From the NCBI RefSeq assembly GCF_030730875.1, contig NZ_JAVAMA010000002.1:248001-312000 (forward strand): 64,000 bases of DNA. Reading direction: 5' to 3'. Positions 44,292 through 53,764 of the stretch are shown one piece after another; the first letter of the stretch is position 1, and each line of letters opens with the position of its first letter. The notes beneath the pieces were generated by a model. The model saw only the letters and a list, made by a program, of their open reading frames with translations, did no database searches and was not told where the DNA came from. The translations under genes were made by a program, and so were the position numbers. The stretch is from Sphingomonas sp. DG1-23. GTDB lineage: Bacteria > Pseudomonadota > Alphaproteobacteria > Sphingomonadales > Sphingomonadaceae.

Positions 44292-47200
44292 TCACCCCGC
44301 CGCCTTGGCCAGCCCGCGCGACAATTGCAGCGCGCCGTGCAGCCGTGCCCTCGGGTTGGCCCAGGCGCGGTTGATGACCAGCTTCATATCGGGGCGGAGC
44401 CGCGCCGTGCCTTCGAGCTTGTCGACATAAGCGAGCAGGCCGGGCACGTTGGGGAATTTGTCGTCATGGAAGGTGACGAGCGCCCCCTTGGGGCCGACGT
44501 CGATCTTGGCGATGCAGGCGGTCTTGGCGTTGAGCTTGGCCTCGATCAGCTGGAGCAAATTCTCGGTCGGCTCGGGGAGCTTGCCGAACCGGTCTATCAG
44601 CTCGGCCGCGAATTCCTCTATCCCGCGGGTATCCTCGACCTCGTTGAGGCGGCGATAGAGGCCCATGCGCAGATCGAGATCGGGGACATATTCCTCGGGG
44701 ATCATGATCGGCGCATCGACGGTGATCGACGGCGACAGATCCTTGGGACGGATGTCGTCGCGCAGGCCGCCGGCCTTGGCATCCATGATCGCCTCTTCGA
44801 GCATCGACTGGTAGAGTTCGTAGCCGACTTCCTTGATATGCCCCGATTGCTCGTCGCCGAGCAGATTGCCCGCACCGCGAATGTCGAGATCGTGGGAGGC
44901 GAGCTGGAAGCCCGCGCCCAGCGATTCAAGATCGGAGAGCACCTTGAGCCGCTTGCCAGCCGCTTCGGTCATCTGGCGCTCGGGCGGGGTGGTCATATAG
45001 GCGTAGGCGCGGGTCTTGGCGCGGCCGACGCGCCCGCGGATCTGGTAGAGCTGCGCTAGCCCGAACTTGTCGGCGCGATTGACGATCAGCGTGTTGGCGC
45101 TCGGGATGTCGAGCCCCGATTCGATGATCGTGGTCGAGACGAGCAGATCGTAGCGCCGGTCGTAGAAGGCCGACATCCGCTCCTCGACTTCGGTCGGCGC
45201 CATCTGGCCGTGCGCGACGACATAAGTGATTTCGGGCACGTCCTCGCGCAGGAACTTCTCGATATCGGGGAGATCCGAGATGCGCGGGGTGACGAAATAG
45301 GCCTGGCCGCCGCGATAATGCTCGCGCAACAGCGCCTCGCGCAGCACGACCGGGTCCCATGGCATGACATAGGTGCGCACCGCGAGACGATCGACCGGCG
45401 GGGTCTGGATCACCGAAAGCTCGCGCAGGCCGCTCATCGCCATCTGGAGCGTGCGCGGGATCGGCGTGGCGGTGAGCGTGAGGACGTGGACGTCCGCCTT
45501 CATCGCCTTCAGGCGCTCCTTGTGAGTGACGCCGAAGCGCTGCTCCTCGTCGACGATGACGAGGCCGAGCCGCTTGAAGTCGATCGTCTTGGCGAGGACC
45601 GCATGGGTGCCGATGACCACGTCGATCTTGCCTTCGGCCAGACCTTCCTTGACCGCCTTGGCCTCGGCGGCGGGGACCAGGCGCGACAAGCGTCCGACCT
45701 CGATCGGGAAGCCCTGGAAGCGCTCGACGAAATTGCGATGGTGCTGGCGCGCGAGCAGGGTGGTCGGGCAGACCACGGCGACCTGCATCCCCGCCATCGC
45801 CGCGACGAACGCGGCACGCAGCGCGACCTCGGTCTTGCCGAAGCCGACATCGCCGACGATCAGCCGGTCCATCGGGCGGCCGGCGGCGAGATCCTCAAGC
45901 ACGTCGTTGATCGCGCGGTCCTGGTCGTCGGTTTCCTCATAGGGGAAGCGATCGACAAAGGCGGGATAGCCGCCATGATCGGGCTCGGCGATTTCGGCGG
46001 GGCGCGTGGCGCGCTTGGCGGCGGTGAGGATCAGCTCGCCCGCAATCTCGCGGATCCGCTCCTTCATCTTCGACTTGCGGCGCTGCCACGCCTCGCCGCC
46101 TAGCCGGTCGAGAGTCGCGCCTTCTTCGCCCGATCCATAGCGGCTGAGCACTTCGAGATTCTCGACCGGCACATAGAGCTTGTCGCCGCCGGCATAAGAG
46201 AGCGCGACGCAATCGTGCGGCGCCTTCTGCACCGGGATCTGCGTCAGCCCTTCGTAGCGGCCGATGCCGTGCTCGATATGGACGACGAGGTCGCCCGGCG
46301 AGAGCGTGGCGAGCTCCTGGAGGAAGGCGTCGGTGTTCTTGCGCCGCTTCGAACGCCGGACGAGGCGGTCGCCGAGCATGTCCTGCTCGGTGAGCACCGC
46401 GACATCGGGCGCCGTGAAGCCGTGATCGAGCGGCAGGACGATCAGGGCGATGCCCTTATCCGCTACGCCAAGCGCTTCCTGCCAGCTATCGGCGGCGCGC
46501 GCGCCCTTGAGGCCATGGTCGCCGAGCAGGCCTGAGAGGCGTTCGCGCGCGCCATTCGAATAGCTGGCGAGGATCGGCTTGCGCCCGTCTTTCCGCACCT
46601 TGGCGAGGTGCGCGACGACGGCTTCGTAGACATTGTTGCCGCCGGCCCGCTCGGGAGCGAAATCGCGCGGGCCGTCGACGTTGAAGTCGAGGACAGTGCC
46701 CGATTCGGGCTCGTGAAACGACGTCGCGATATGGACCGGGCCGTGATCGAGCGCCTTCGCCCATTCGTCCGGGGACAGATAGAGCGTGTCGGCGGCGAGC
46801 GGGCGATAGCTGCCCGGGGCAGTCGATTCGGCGCGGACGCGGTTCTGCTGATAGTCGGCGATCGCCTCGAAGCGTTGCTCGCCGGCACCGCCTGTTGCCG
46901 AGTCGCGGACGATCACGGCTTCGTCGGGTAGGTGGGCGAACAGGGTGTCGAGCCGCTCCTCGAACAGAGGCAGCCAATGCTCCATCCCGGCCAAACGGCG
47001 GCCATCGCTGATCGCCTGATACAGCGGATCGCCGGTGGCGTTGGCACCGAACTTCTCGCGGTAACGGCCGCGGAAGCGCTTGATCGATTCCTCGTCGAGC
47101 AAGGCCTCGGACGCGGGAAGCAAGGTGAAACCGTCGACCCGGCCGGTGGTGCGCTGGTCCTGTGGATCGAAGGTGCGGACCGACTCGATCTCGTCGCCGA

Positions 47201-47750
47201 AGAAGTCGAGGCGGAGCGCCTGCTCGGCGCCGCTCGGGAAGAGGTCGACGAGGCCGCCGCGGACGGCGAACTCGCCGGCGTCGTTCACCGTGTCGACCCG
47301 GACATAGCCATTGGCCTGGAGCAGCGCCGAAAGCTTGTCGAGGCCGATCCGCTCGCCGGGGGCAAGGCGAGCGACCAGCTGGCGGATGCGGAACGGCGTG
47401 AGCGTGCGCTGGCTGGCGGCGTTGACCGTGGTGATCAGCAGGCGCGGCTTTTCAGATTTGCTCTGAAGCGCGTGGAGCGTGGCGAGCCGCTCGGACATGA
47501 CCCGCAAGGTCGGGCTGGCGCGGTCATAGGGAAGGCAATCCCATGCCGGATAGCTGAGTATGTCGAGTTCGGGCGCGAAGAACGGCGCGGTCGACGCGAT
47601 CGCGCGCATCGCCGCTTCGTCGGGCGCGACGAACACCGCGGTGCCGCCGGCGCGGGCGAGATCGGCCAGCATCCAGGGGAGGAAGCCGGTGGGGGCGCCC
47701 GAAAGGGTGAGCGGACGCGTGGCGGTGAGGATCTTCTTGAGGTCGGGCAT
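44292..47750 (-). CDS. mfd: Transcription-repair coupling factor
   Basis: The 1152-residue Mfd translocase, which removes stalled RNA polymerase and recruits UvrA. UvrB-like domain at the N-terminus, CarD-like RNA-polymerase-interacting domain (~470-540, LVVHIEHGIGRYEGL), then the RecG-like helicase: VGDVGFGKTEVALRAAF (Walker A), VDEEQRFGV (motif II), QIRGRVGRA (motif VI), and the C-terminal TRCF domain. Length and start are normal. It forms the conserved alphaproteobacterial group mfd, sdhE, recG. Confidence 0.97.
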   Translation of the reverse strand: MPDLKKILTATRPLTLSGAPTGFLPWMLADLARAGGTAVFVAPDEAAMRAIASTAPFFAPELDILSYPAWDCLPYDRASPTLRVMSERLATLHALQSKSEKPRLLITTVNAASQRTLTPFRIRQLVARLAPGERIGLDKLSALLQANGYVRVDTVNDAGEFAVRGGLVDLFPSGAEQALRLDFFGDEIESVRTFDPQDQRTTGRVDGFTLLPASEALLDEESIKRFRGRYREKFGANATGDPLYQAISDGRRLAGMEHWLPLFEERLDTLFAHLPDEAVIVRDSATGGAGEQRFEAIADYQQNRVRAESTAPGSYRPLAADTLYLSPDEWAKALDHGPVHIATSFHEPESGTVLDFNVDGPRDFAPERAGGNNVYEAVVAHLAKVRKDGRKPILASYSNGARERLSGLLGDHGLKGARAADSWQEALGVADKGIALIVLPLDHGFTAPDVAVLTEQDMLGDRLVRRSKRRKNTDAFLQELATLSPGDLVVHIEHGIGRYEGLTQIPVQKAPHDCVALSYAGGDKLYVPVENLEVLSRYGSGEEGATLDRLGGEAWQRRKSKMKERIREIAGELILTAAKRATRPAEIAEPDHGGYPAFVDRFPYEETDDQDRAINDVLEDLAAGRPMDRLIVGDVGFGKTEVALRAAFVAAMAGMQVAVVCPTTLLARQHHRNFVERFQGFPIEVGRLSRLVPAAEAKAVKEGLAEGKIDVVIGTHAVLAKTIDFKRLGLVIVDEEQRFGVTHKERLKAMKADVHVLTLTATPIPRTLQMAMSGLRELSVIQTPPVDRLAVRTYVMPWDPVVLREALLREHYRGGQAYFVTPRISDLPDIEKFLREDVPEITYVVAHGQMAPTEVEERMSAFYDRRYDLLVSTTIIESGLDIPSANTLIVNRADKFGLAQLYQIRGRVGRAKTRAYAYMTTPPERQMTEAAGKRLKVLSDLESLGAGFQLASHDLDIRGAGNLLGDEQSGHIKEVGYELYQSMLEEAIMDAKAGGLRDDIRPKDLSPSITVDAPIMIPEEYVPDLDLRMGLYRRLNEVEDTRGIEEFAAELIDRFGKLPEPTENLLQLIEAKLNAKTACIAKIDVGPKGALVTFHDDKFPNVPGLLAYVDKLEGTARLRPDMKLVINRAWANPRARLHGALQLSRGLAKAAG

Positions 47751-47761
47751 CTGCTTCTTGC

Positions 47762-47882
47762 TCCCCTCCCTGAAAGGGAGGGGCCGGGGGTGGGTGCCGA
47801 CGCTCTAGCGTCGGCCTTCTTGGCCGAGGAGCGAGCGCGCTTCGCGCGCACCCACCCCTGACCCCTCCCTTTCAGGGAGGAG
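47762..47882. repeat. Palindromic repeat (CCCTCCCTGAAAGGGAGG type)
   Basis: The left arm CCCTCCCTGAAAGGGAGG and right arm CCTCCCTTTCAGGGAGG enclose GGGTGGGTG and its complement CACCCACCC, with further nested palindromes (GCCGACGCTCTAGCGTCGGC). It fills the gap between mfd and sdhE. It is structurally like the CTCCCC elements but differs in sequence. Confidence 0.8.
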
Positions 47883-47888
47883 GATTGG

Positions 47889-48155
47889 TTAAGTCGAAAT
47901 CGGCACGTAGTTCAGAGTCTTGAGGGCATTCATTATGGTTCCCTCGTAGCGTTTGGGGACGGCGGCGGTTCCCATCGCCCAAGCCATGATATCGACATCC
48001 TGTTCCTCGAGCATCTCCTCGAACAGGTCGATCTCGGCGTCGTTCCAGCCCGTCGCATGCTCGTCGAAGAACCCGCCGATCAGCAGATCGGCTTCCTTGA
48101 CGCCGCGGTGCCAGGCGCGGAAGCGCAGGCGCTTGAGGCGGTGTTCGCGGTCCAC
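47889..48155 (-). CDS. sdhE: Succinate dehydrogenase flavinylation factor SdhE
   Basis: An 88-residue assembly factor that aids FAD attachment to SdhA. The sequence has LKRLRFRAWHRGVKEADLL and IGGFFDE, the conserved RGxxE-type surface of the family. The start is GTG 48155, with GGAGAT nearby; the long open frame upstream overlaps recG and is not coding. It is divergent from recG, a typical alphaproteobacterial arrangement. Confidence 0.9.
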   Translation of the reverse strand: MDREHRLKRLRFRAWHRGVKEADLLIGGFFDEHATGWNDAEIDLFEEMLEEQDVDIMAWAMGTAAVPKRYEGTIMNALKTLNYVPIST

Positions 48156-48342
48156 AATATCTCCAACGCAAATCGGCCGGCGGCGCTTTGAGCGCGGTCG
48201 GCTGGGTCTGTCGCCCAGATAGGGTTTCGGGGCATGGAAAGCCAGTGCTCCTGCGAAGCAGGGAACTCGGAGCCAAGGGCGATCCCGCCTGTATCGTGGC
48301 TCCTGCTTTCGCAGGAGCACGCGTTGGACTAGGTCGAGCGTG

Positions 48343-50403
48343 ATGCGGCCCGACATTCTCAATCCACTGTTCGCGGAAGTGATCGCACTGAAGGGCATCG
48401 GCCCGGGGCTCGCCAAACCGCTCGAGCGGCTGGGGCTGGCGCGGGCGGTCGACGTCGCCTTTCACCTGCCGACCGGGTTCATCGATCGCGTGCCGCGCGA
48501 CGAGCTCGACGCGGCGGATGCCGGGCGGATCATCGCGATTACGCTGACCGCGGTGAATTATCGCTTCGGCGGGAGCGCGCGGGCGCCGGCGCGGGTGCAG
48601 GCGGTGGACGCGAGGGGCAATTACGTCACGCTCGTCTTTTTCGGCGGCAATTCGGGCTGGGCGAAGAAGCTGCTGCCGCTCAACGAGGCGCGCTTCGTCT
48701 CGGGCAAGCTCGAAACCTACGGGCAGGAATTGCAGATCGTCCATCCCGATCTGGTGCTGGCGCCCGAAGAGGCCGAATCGGTGGGGCGCGAGGCGGTGTA
48801 TCCCTGTTCCGAGGGCATCACGTCGAAGCGGATCGCCGCTTTGGCGGCGCAGGCGATCGAACGCGCGCCCGAATTGCCCGAATGGATCGAGCCGAGTCTC
48901 AAGGCGCAGCATGGCTGGCCGGCATGGAAGCAAGCGCTGGCTGCGATCCACGCCGACCCCGCCGATGCCAAGGCGCGCGAGCGGCTGGCCTATGACGAGA
49001 TCTTCGCCAACCAATTGGCGCTGCTGCTGGTGCGTGGCGAGGCCCGCGCCAAGCGCGGGCGGCCGCTCGCAGGGGACGGGCGGCTGCGCGATCGGCTGCA
49101 GCTGCCTTATGCGCCGACCGGGGCGCAATCGCGGACGATCCGCGAGATCGAGGGCGACATGGCGCAGAGCCAGCCGATGCTGCGGCTGCTGCAGGGCGAT
49201 GTCGGCTCGGGCAAGACCCTCGTCGCGACGATGGCGCTGCTGATCGCGGCGGAGGCCGGCGCGCAAGGGGCGATGCTGGCTCCGACCGAAATCCTCGCAC
49301 GCCAGCATTTCGAGACACTTACTCGAATGCTCTCGGGACTGGACGTAAGAGTCGCGATCCTTACCGGGCGCGACAAGGGCAAGGCCCGCGAGGCGACCTT
49401 GATGGGGCTCGCCGACGGCTCGATCGATATATTGGTCGGGACGCACGCGATCTTCCAGGAGGGGGTTCGCTACAAGGATCTTGGGCTGGTGGTGGTCGAC
49501 GAGCAACATCGCTTCGGAGTCGCCGAGCGGCTGATGCTGCAGAGCAAGGCGCAGGTGCCGCCGCATCTGCTGGTGATGACTGCGACGCCGATTCCGCGCA
49601 CGCTCCAGCTGGCGACGCATGGCGAGATGGACGTCAGCCGGTTGGACGAGATGCCGCCGGGGCGCGAGCCGATCGCGACCAGCGTGATGTCCGAGGACCG
49701 GCTGAGCGAGATCGTCGAGGCGCTGGGCCGGCATCTCGGCTCGGGCAAGCAGGCTTATTGGGTGTGCCCTTTGGTCGAGGAGAGCGAGAAGGTCGACCTC
49801 GCCGCCGCCGAGCAGCGCGCGGCGGAGCTGCAGATGCGGTTCGGCGACCGGGTCGGGCTCGTCCATGGCCGGATGAAGGGGCCTGAGAAGGATGCGGTGA
49901 TGGCGCGCTTCGCCGCGGGCGGGACCGGTGTGCTGGTCGCGACGACGGTGATCGAGGTCGGGGTCGACGTGCCCAATGCGACCCTGATCGTGATCGAGCA
50001 TGCCGACCGCTTCGGGCTGGCCCAGCTCCACCAGCTGCGCGGGCGCGTCGGCCGGGGCGGGGGCAAGTCGCATTGCGTGCTGCTGCGCGGCGCCGGCTTG
50101 AGCGAGACCTCGCGCGCCAGGCTGGCGCTGATGCGCGATACCAATGACGGCTTCCTGATCGCCGAGCGCGATCTCGAGCTGCGCGGCGGCGGCGAACTGC
50201 TCGGCACCCGCCAGTCGGGCGAGCAGCAGTTCCGGCTGGCGACCCCCGAGATGATGCAGGCGTTGATCGTCGCGGCCAATGCCGATGCGCGGTTGCTGGT
50301 CGATCAGGATCGCGGGCTCAAGACGCCGCGCGGCGAGGCGGCGCGGACGGCGCTGTATCTGTTCGAGCGCGATGCGGCGGTGGCGCTGCTGCGCGCCGGG
50401 TAG
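48343..50403 (+). CDS. recG: ATP-dependent DNA helicase RecG
   Basis: A 686-residue branch-migration helicase that rescues stalled forks. It has an N-terminal OB-fold wedge domain, Walker A LQGDVGSGKTLVATMALL (residues ~285-302), VVVDEQHRFGV (DEQH box) and QLRGRVGRGGGKS. ATG 48343 is preferred; GTG 48340 directly precedes it. The C-terminus LRAG is complete. Confidence 0.97.
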   Translation: MRPDILNPLFAEVIALKGIGPGLAKPLERLGLARAVDVAFHLPTGFIDRVPRDELDAADAGRIIAITLTAVNYRFGGSARAPARVQAVDARGNYVTLVFFGGNSGWAKKLLPLNEARFVSGKLETYGQELQIVHPDLVLAPEEAESVGREAVYPCSEGITSKRIAALAAQAIERAPELPEWIEPSLKAQHGWPAWKQALAAIHADPADAKARERLAYDEIFANQLALLLVRGEARAKRGRPLAGDGRLRDRLQLPYAPTGAQSRTIREIEGDMAQSQPMLRLLQGDVGSGKTLVATMALLIAAEAGAQGAMLAPTEILARQHFETLTRMLSGLDVRVAILTGRDKGKAREATLMGLADGSIDILVGTHAIFQEGVRYKDLGLVVVDEQHRFGVAERLMLQSKAQVPPHLLVMTATPIPRTLQLATHGEMDVSRLDEMPPGREPIATSVMSEDRLSEIVEALGRHLGSGKQAYWVCPLVEESEKVDLAAAEQRAAELQMRFGDRVGLVHGRMKGPEKDAVMARFAAGGTGVLVATTVIEVGVDVPNATLIVIEHADRFGLAQLHQLRGRVGRGGGKSHCVLLRGAGLSETSRARLALMRDTNDGFLIAERDLELRGGGELLGTRQSGEQQFRLATPEMMQALIVAANADARLLVDQDRGLKTPRGEAARTALYLFERDAAVALLRAG

Positions 50404-50405
50404 CG

Positions 50406-50744
50406 TTACTTGCCCTTCAGCAGCACTGCGACGAGCTCGTAATAGCTGGCGAGATCGATCGCGGGATCGAACTGGCACCCCAGTCGCCCGCCGAGCGACC
50501 AGCGGACTTCGGCGACGAGGGTGCCCGCCACCGGCAGCACGATACGCAGGCGATCGCCGGTCTCGAACGGGGTGTCGCAGCGCGCCATCAGCCCATGCGG
50601 CGAGAGGTTGACGACCAGAAAGGTGAGCTGGCGGGCGTCGGGGCCGTAGGCACGGGCGCGGTAATGCACGTCGTCGCGCATTTCCTGCCGGTCGTCGGCC
50701 AAGGCCAGATTGCCGATACTGAAGCTCACACGCGCCCCGCTCAA
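50406..50744 (-). CDS. PilZ domain protein
   Basis: A 112-residue single-domain PilZ protein. It has RDDVHYRARA near residue 22 and LSPHGLMARCDTPFETGD, which correspond to the RxxxR and (D/N)xSxxG c-di-GMP-binding motifs; here the second is NLSPHG. The start is TTG 50744, or GTG 50729 five codons in. It converges on recG. Confidence 0.85.
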   Translation of the reverse strand: MSGARVSFSIGNLALADDRQEMRDDVHYRARAYGPDARQLTFLVVNLSPHGLMARCDTPFETGDRLRIVLPVAGTLVAEVRWSLGGRLGCQFDPAIDLASYYELVAVLLKGK

Positions 50745-50861
50745 ACCTAGAGGTACGCCTGCTGCGATAGCGGGCGCGCGTGAATTCGGTTCAAACGAAG
50801 CTGCTTAACAGAGGCTTATGCCGGGCGGCTCATCCTCCCCTTGCGGGGGAGGATCGGAAAC

Positions 50862-52088
50862 TCAGGCCGGAACCAGCAGGCCGTGCTTCTTCTTGCCGAA
50901 GCTGATCTTGACCTGGCCGGCGACCGCCACGCTCGCCGCGGGGTCGCTGATCGGCTGATCGTCGACCTTGATCGCGCCCTCGGCGATTTTCCGGCGCGCC
51001 TCGCCCTTGGACGGGCACAGCCCGAGCGCGATCAACGCGTCGACGACGGCGATGCTGCCGCCCGGCACCGCGAAGCTCGGCAGCGCCTCGCCGGCGGCGC
51101 CTTCCTCGAAGGTGCGGCGTGCGGTCTCGGCGGCTTCGTCGGCGGCATCCGGCCCGCGGCACATCGCCGTGGCGGCGTTGGCGAGGATCTTCTTGGCTTC
51201 GTTGATCTCCGCGCCTTCGAGCGCCTCGAGCCGGGCGATCTCGTCGAGCGGCAGATCGGTGAACAGCCGCAGGAAGCGGCCGACGTCGCGATCGTCGGTG
51301 TTCCGCCAGAACTGCCAATAATCGTAATGCGAGAGCTGGTCGGGATTGAGCCACACCGCGCCCGACATGGTCTTGCCCATCTTGCCGCCATCGGCGGTGG
51401 TGATCAGCGGGGTGGTGACGCCATAGACCTCGGTGCCGTCGACGCGACGCGACAGCTCGATGCCGTTGACGATGTTCCCCCATTGGTCCGACCCGCCCAT
51501 CTGCAGCCGGCATGCCGAACGCCGCGACAGTTCGAGGAAGTCATAGGCCTGGAGGATCATGTAATTGAATTCGAGGAACGACAGCGACTGCTCGCGATCG
51601 AGCCGCAGCTTGACCGAATCGAAGCTGAGCATCCGGTTGACCGAGAAATGCTGGCCGTAATCGCGGAGGAACGGGAGATATTCGAGCGCGTCGAGCCATT
51701 CGGCATTGTCGACCATCACTGCGTCGGTGGGGCCGTCGCCGAATGTCAGGAAGTTCTCGAACACGGTCTTGATCGAGGCTATGTTGCTGGCGATCGTATC
51801 GACCGTCATCAGTTTCCGCGCCTCGTCCTTGAAACTGGGGTCGCCGACCTTGCCGGTGCCGCCGCCCATCAGGACGATGGGCTTGTGGCCCGCCTGCTGG
51901 AGCCGGCGGAGCAGCATGATCTGGACGAGGCTGCCGACGTGAAGCGAAGGCGCGGTCGGATCGAAGCCGATATAGCCGGGAACGATCTGGCGTGCGGCAA
52001 GGGCATCGAGGCCCGTCGGGTCGGTGACCTGGTGGATATAGCCGCGCGAAGAGAGCAGGCGGAGCAGTTCGGACTGGTATTCGGTCAT
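50862..52088 (-). CDS. tyrS: Tyrosyl-tRNA synthetase
   Basis: A 408-residue class I synthetase. HIGH-like motif [11 protein letters not shown] (about residue 45), tyrosine-binding [10 protein letters not shown] region, KMSKS-like motif [10 protein letters not shown] (about 234) and a C-terminal S4 RNA-binding domain ([19 protein letters not shown]). Start ATG 52088. Length and motifs are normal. Confidence 0.97.
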   Translation of the reverse strand: MTEYQSELLRLLSSRGYIHQVTDPTGLDALAARQIVPGYIGFDPTAPSLHVGSLVQIMLLRRLQQAGHKPIVLMGGGTGKVGDPSFKDEARKLMTVDTIASNIASIKTVFENFLTFGDGPTDAVMVDNAEWLDALEYLPFLRDYGQHFSVNRMLSFDSVKLRLDREQSLSFLEFNYMILQAYDFLELSRRSACRLQMGGSDQWGNIVNGIELSRRVDGTEVYGVTTPLITTADGGKMGKTMSGAVWLNPDQLSHYDYWQFWRNTDDRDVGRFLRLFTDLPLDEIARLEALEGAEINEAKKILANAATAMCRGPDAADEAAETARRTFEEGAAGEALPSFAVPGGSIAVVDALIALGLCPSKGEARRKIAEGAIKVDDQPISDPAASVAVAGQVKISFGKKKHGLLVPA

Positions 52089-52120
52089 GATGCGGCGCCG
52101 CCTAGCATGGAGGAAGTGAA

Positions 52121-52654
52121 TTGGGGAGAGGATTGGGCAATGGGACGCTGGTGCCGCATCCCGATTTCGAACCGGTGGCGGTGCGCGGCATCGAAGTGAT
52201 GCTGGCGTGCGGCGGCGACGGTCGCTGGCTGATCGAATATCGCGTCGAGGGAGGGGGCGATCTGGTGGCGCCCGGCATCGCGACGCCGCGCCGCGCGGAC
52301 GAATTGTGGAAGCATACCTGCTTCGAGCTGTTCGTCCGGCCCGAAGGCAGCGACGCCTATTACGAATTCAACTTCTCGCCCTCGGGCGAATGGGCGGCGT
52401 ATCGCTTCACCGGCTATCGCGCGGGAATGGCCGACCTGCCGCTGGGAGTGCCCGCGATCGAATGGTGGGGCGGCGAGATGCGCGCCGCGGTGGACCTGTC
52501 CGGATTGCCCGACGGCGACTGGTGCGTCGGCGTCACTGCGGTGATCGAGGAAGCGGGCGGCAAGCGTTCGTTCTGGTCGCTCGCGCACCCGCCGGGCAAG
52601 CCGGACTTCCACCATGAGGCCAATTTCGCGTGGGAGGTGCCGGCGGCGGCGTAA
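52121..52654 (+). CDS. DOMON-like domain protein
   Basis: A protein of about 167-177 residues that is divergent from tyrS. It has the DOMON-like/carbohydrate-binding-9-like pattern: [36 protein letters not shown] and [13 protein letters not shown]. The start is unclear: TTG 52121, TTG 52133 (after GGGGAGAGGA) or GTG 52151. There is no signal peptide, so it is presumably cytoplasmic. Function is unknown. Confidence 0.85.
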   Translation: MGRGLGNGTLVPHPDFEPVAVRGIEVMLACGGDGRWLIEYRVEGGGDLVAPGIATPRRADELWKHTCFELFVRPEGSDAYYEFNFSPSGEWAAYRFTGYRAGMADLPLGVPAIEWWGGEMRAAVDLSGLPDGDWCVGVTAVIEEAGGKRSFWSLAHPPGKPDFHHEANFAWEVPAAA

Positions 52655-53055
52655 CGGCAAAGTTGCGATGCGCGGCGGTTGGAAGTTGCGGAAGTGCGGG
52701 TCTGGCGCCGTTTTCCCCAGTTTCCGGCCGAAAATACCGGTGCCGCGCCAGTTTCGCGGCTCCAAAGCGCCGCCTTCGCGCCGGTGAAGCGACACCGAGG
52801 CGGCAGGTCCGCGCCGGTATCGCCCGCCCAAGGTCACGCTCCAGCGACACCGACGCGCCTGTGAAGCGACACCGAAGCTACCGAATGCGCCGTGAAAGTG
52901 CCGATGTTGCGAGGGTGTACGACGATGTCAAAGAGCAGGCGGCCAAGCCTGCCGCCGCCCGAGGCAAGCAAATCAAATCCTATATTGCAAGGGTGCGGTG
53001 ACGAGGTTGCGGAATCTCCAGCCGTCACTCCCACGAAGGAGGGGCGCGTCTGCGC
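52655..53055. other. Intergenic stretch with short direct repeats
   Basis: No gene is recognised. A 22-base direct repeat with one mismatch (CGCGCC-k-GTGAAGCGACACCGA) is at 52777-52798 and 52854-52875, and its 11-base core AGCGACACCGA occurs a third time at 52843-52853. Spacing is irregular, so it is not a CRISPR array. Confidence 0.7.
52777..52875. repeat. 22-bp direct repeats with AGCGACACCGA core
   Basis: Two copies match at 21 of 22 bases (52777-52798 and 52854-52875); a third partial copy lies between. Purpose unknown. Confidence 0.75.
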
Positions 53056-53511
53056 TCAACCCGGCACGCGGGCGCGGACGGCAGCGGCGGCGGTCGACAG
53101 GACGAGTGCGTCTTCGACGAATCCGGTCGAGGCCTGTCCGTGTTTCCGCATCGCCCGCATCCGCAGGGCAAAGCTGGCATAAGAGGCGATCACTGCGGTC
53201 GCGCCGGCCAGCGCGGCAGCGGCGAAGCGCTGGTTGCGCGGGGCGAGCGCCATGCCGGCAAAGGCGGCGTTGAGGCTGCGGATTACCACCGCCGGCGGGA
53301 TGATCCGGTCGGGCGCGCTCTTCTGCTTGTCGCCGACCAGCTCGTAGGTGGCGAGGGCAGTCGCGCCGAGCGAGACGAGCGGGTGGGCGAGCAAGCGCGC
53401 CGCGCCGTTATCCGCTGGCAGCTCGCCGGTGCGCGCGGCATTGGCGACCATCGCGAGCGGCGTCATCGAGCGCGATCCGGCGACTATTCCCATGAGGATC
53501 GATCGGATCAT
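53056..53511 (-). CDS. DUF4126-like small membrane protein
   Basis: A 151-residue membrane protein starting MIRSILMGIVAGSRSMTPLA, with several hydrophobic segments (about residues 2-20, 45-62, 72-90 and 98-118). The GIVAGSRSMTPLA start and glycine-rich helices match DUF4126-like proteins, whose function is unknown. ATG 53511 has AAGGAAG upstream; the longer frame includes a repeat element. Confidence 0.8.
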   Translation of the reverse strand: MIRSILMGIVAGSRSMTPLAMVANAARTGELPADNGAARLLAHPLVSLGATALATYELVGDKQKSAPDRIIPPAVVIRSLNAAFAGMALAPRNQRFAAAALAGATAVIASYASFALRMRAMRKHGQASTGFVEDALVLSTAAAAVRARVPG

Positions 53512-53585
53512 CGGCGTGCTTCCTTCGCTGGTGGAGCGGAGGGAACCCGTGGCGGGGCTTAAGTGTCCGGCCGTCATGCCCTGAA

Positions 53586-53693
53586 TGTCACCCCGGCCTT
53601 GTGCCGGGGGCCACCGGGAGGCTGAGCGACGGCCCGCGAGCGAGAGCGAATCGATCGCGGCGCCGTGGACCCCGGCACGAGGCCGGGGCGACG
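53586..53693. repeat. Dispersed inverted-repeat element (GTCACCCCGG...CCGGGGCGAC)
   Basis: The ends GTCACCCCGGCCTTGTGCC and GGCACGAGGCCGGGGCGAC are near-perfect inverted complements. It is the same family as 2505-2610, sitting between the DUF4126-like gene and the muramidase gene. Confidence 0.75.
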
Positions 53694-53764
53694 AAAAGGG
53701 GAGGGGGCGCAAACACGCGACGATCCGGCTTGCGTCGCGCGACGACTCCCGGCACCTCGCTGGC

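Noticed and set aside
47872..50478. 868-codon - strand frame across sdhE and recG
   Set aside because: Arg/Gln/Leu-rich low-complexity translation, fully overlapped by recG and sdhE.
52777..52875. Possible CRISPR array
   Set aside because: Only two full copies, irregular spacing, no cas genes.
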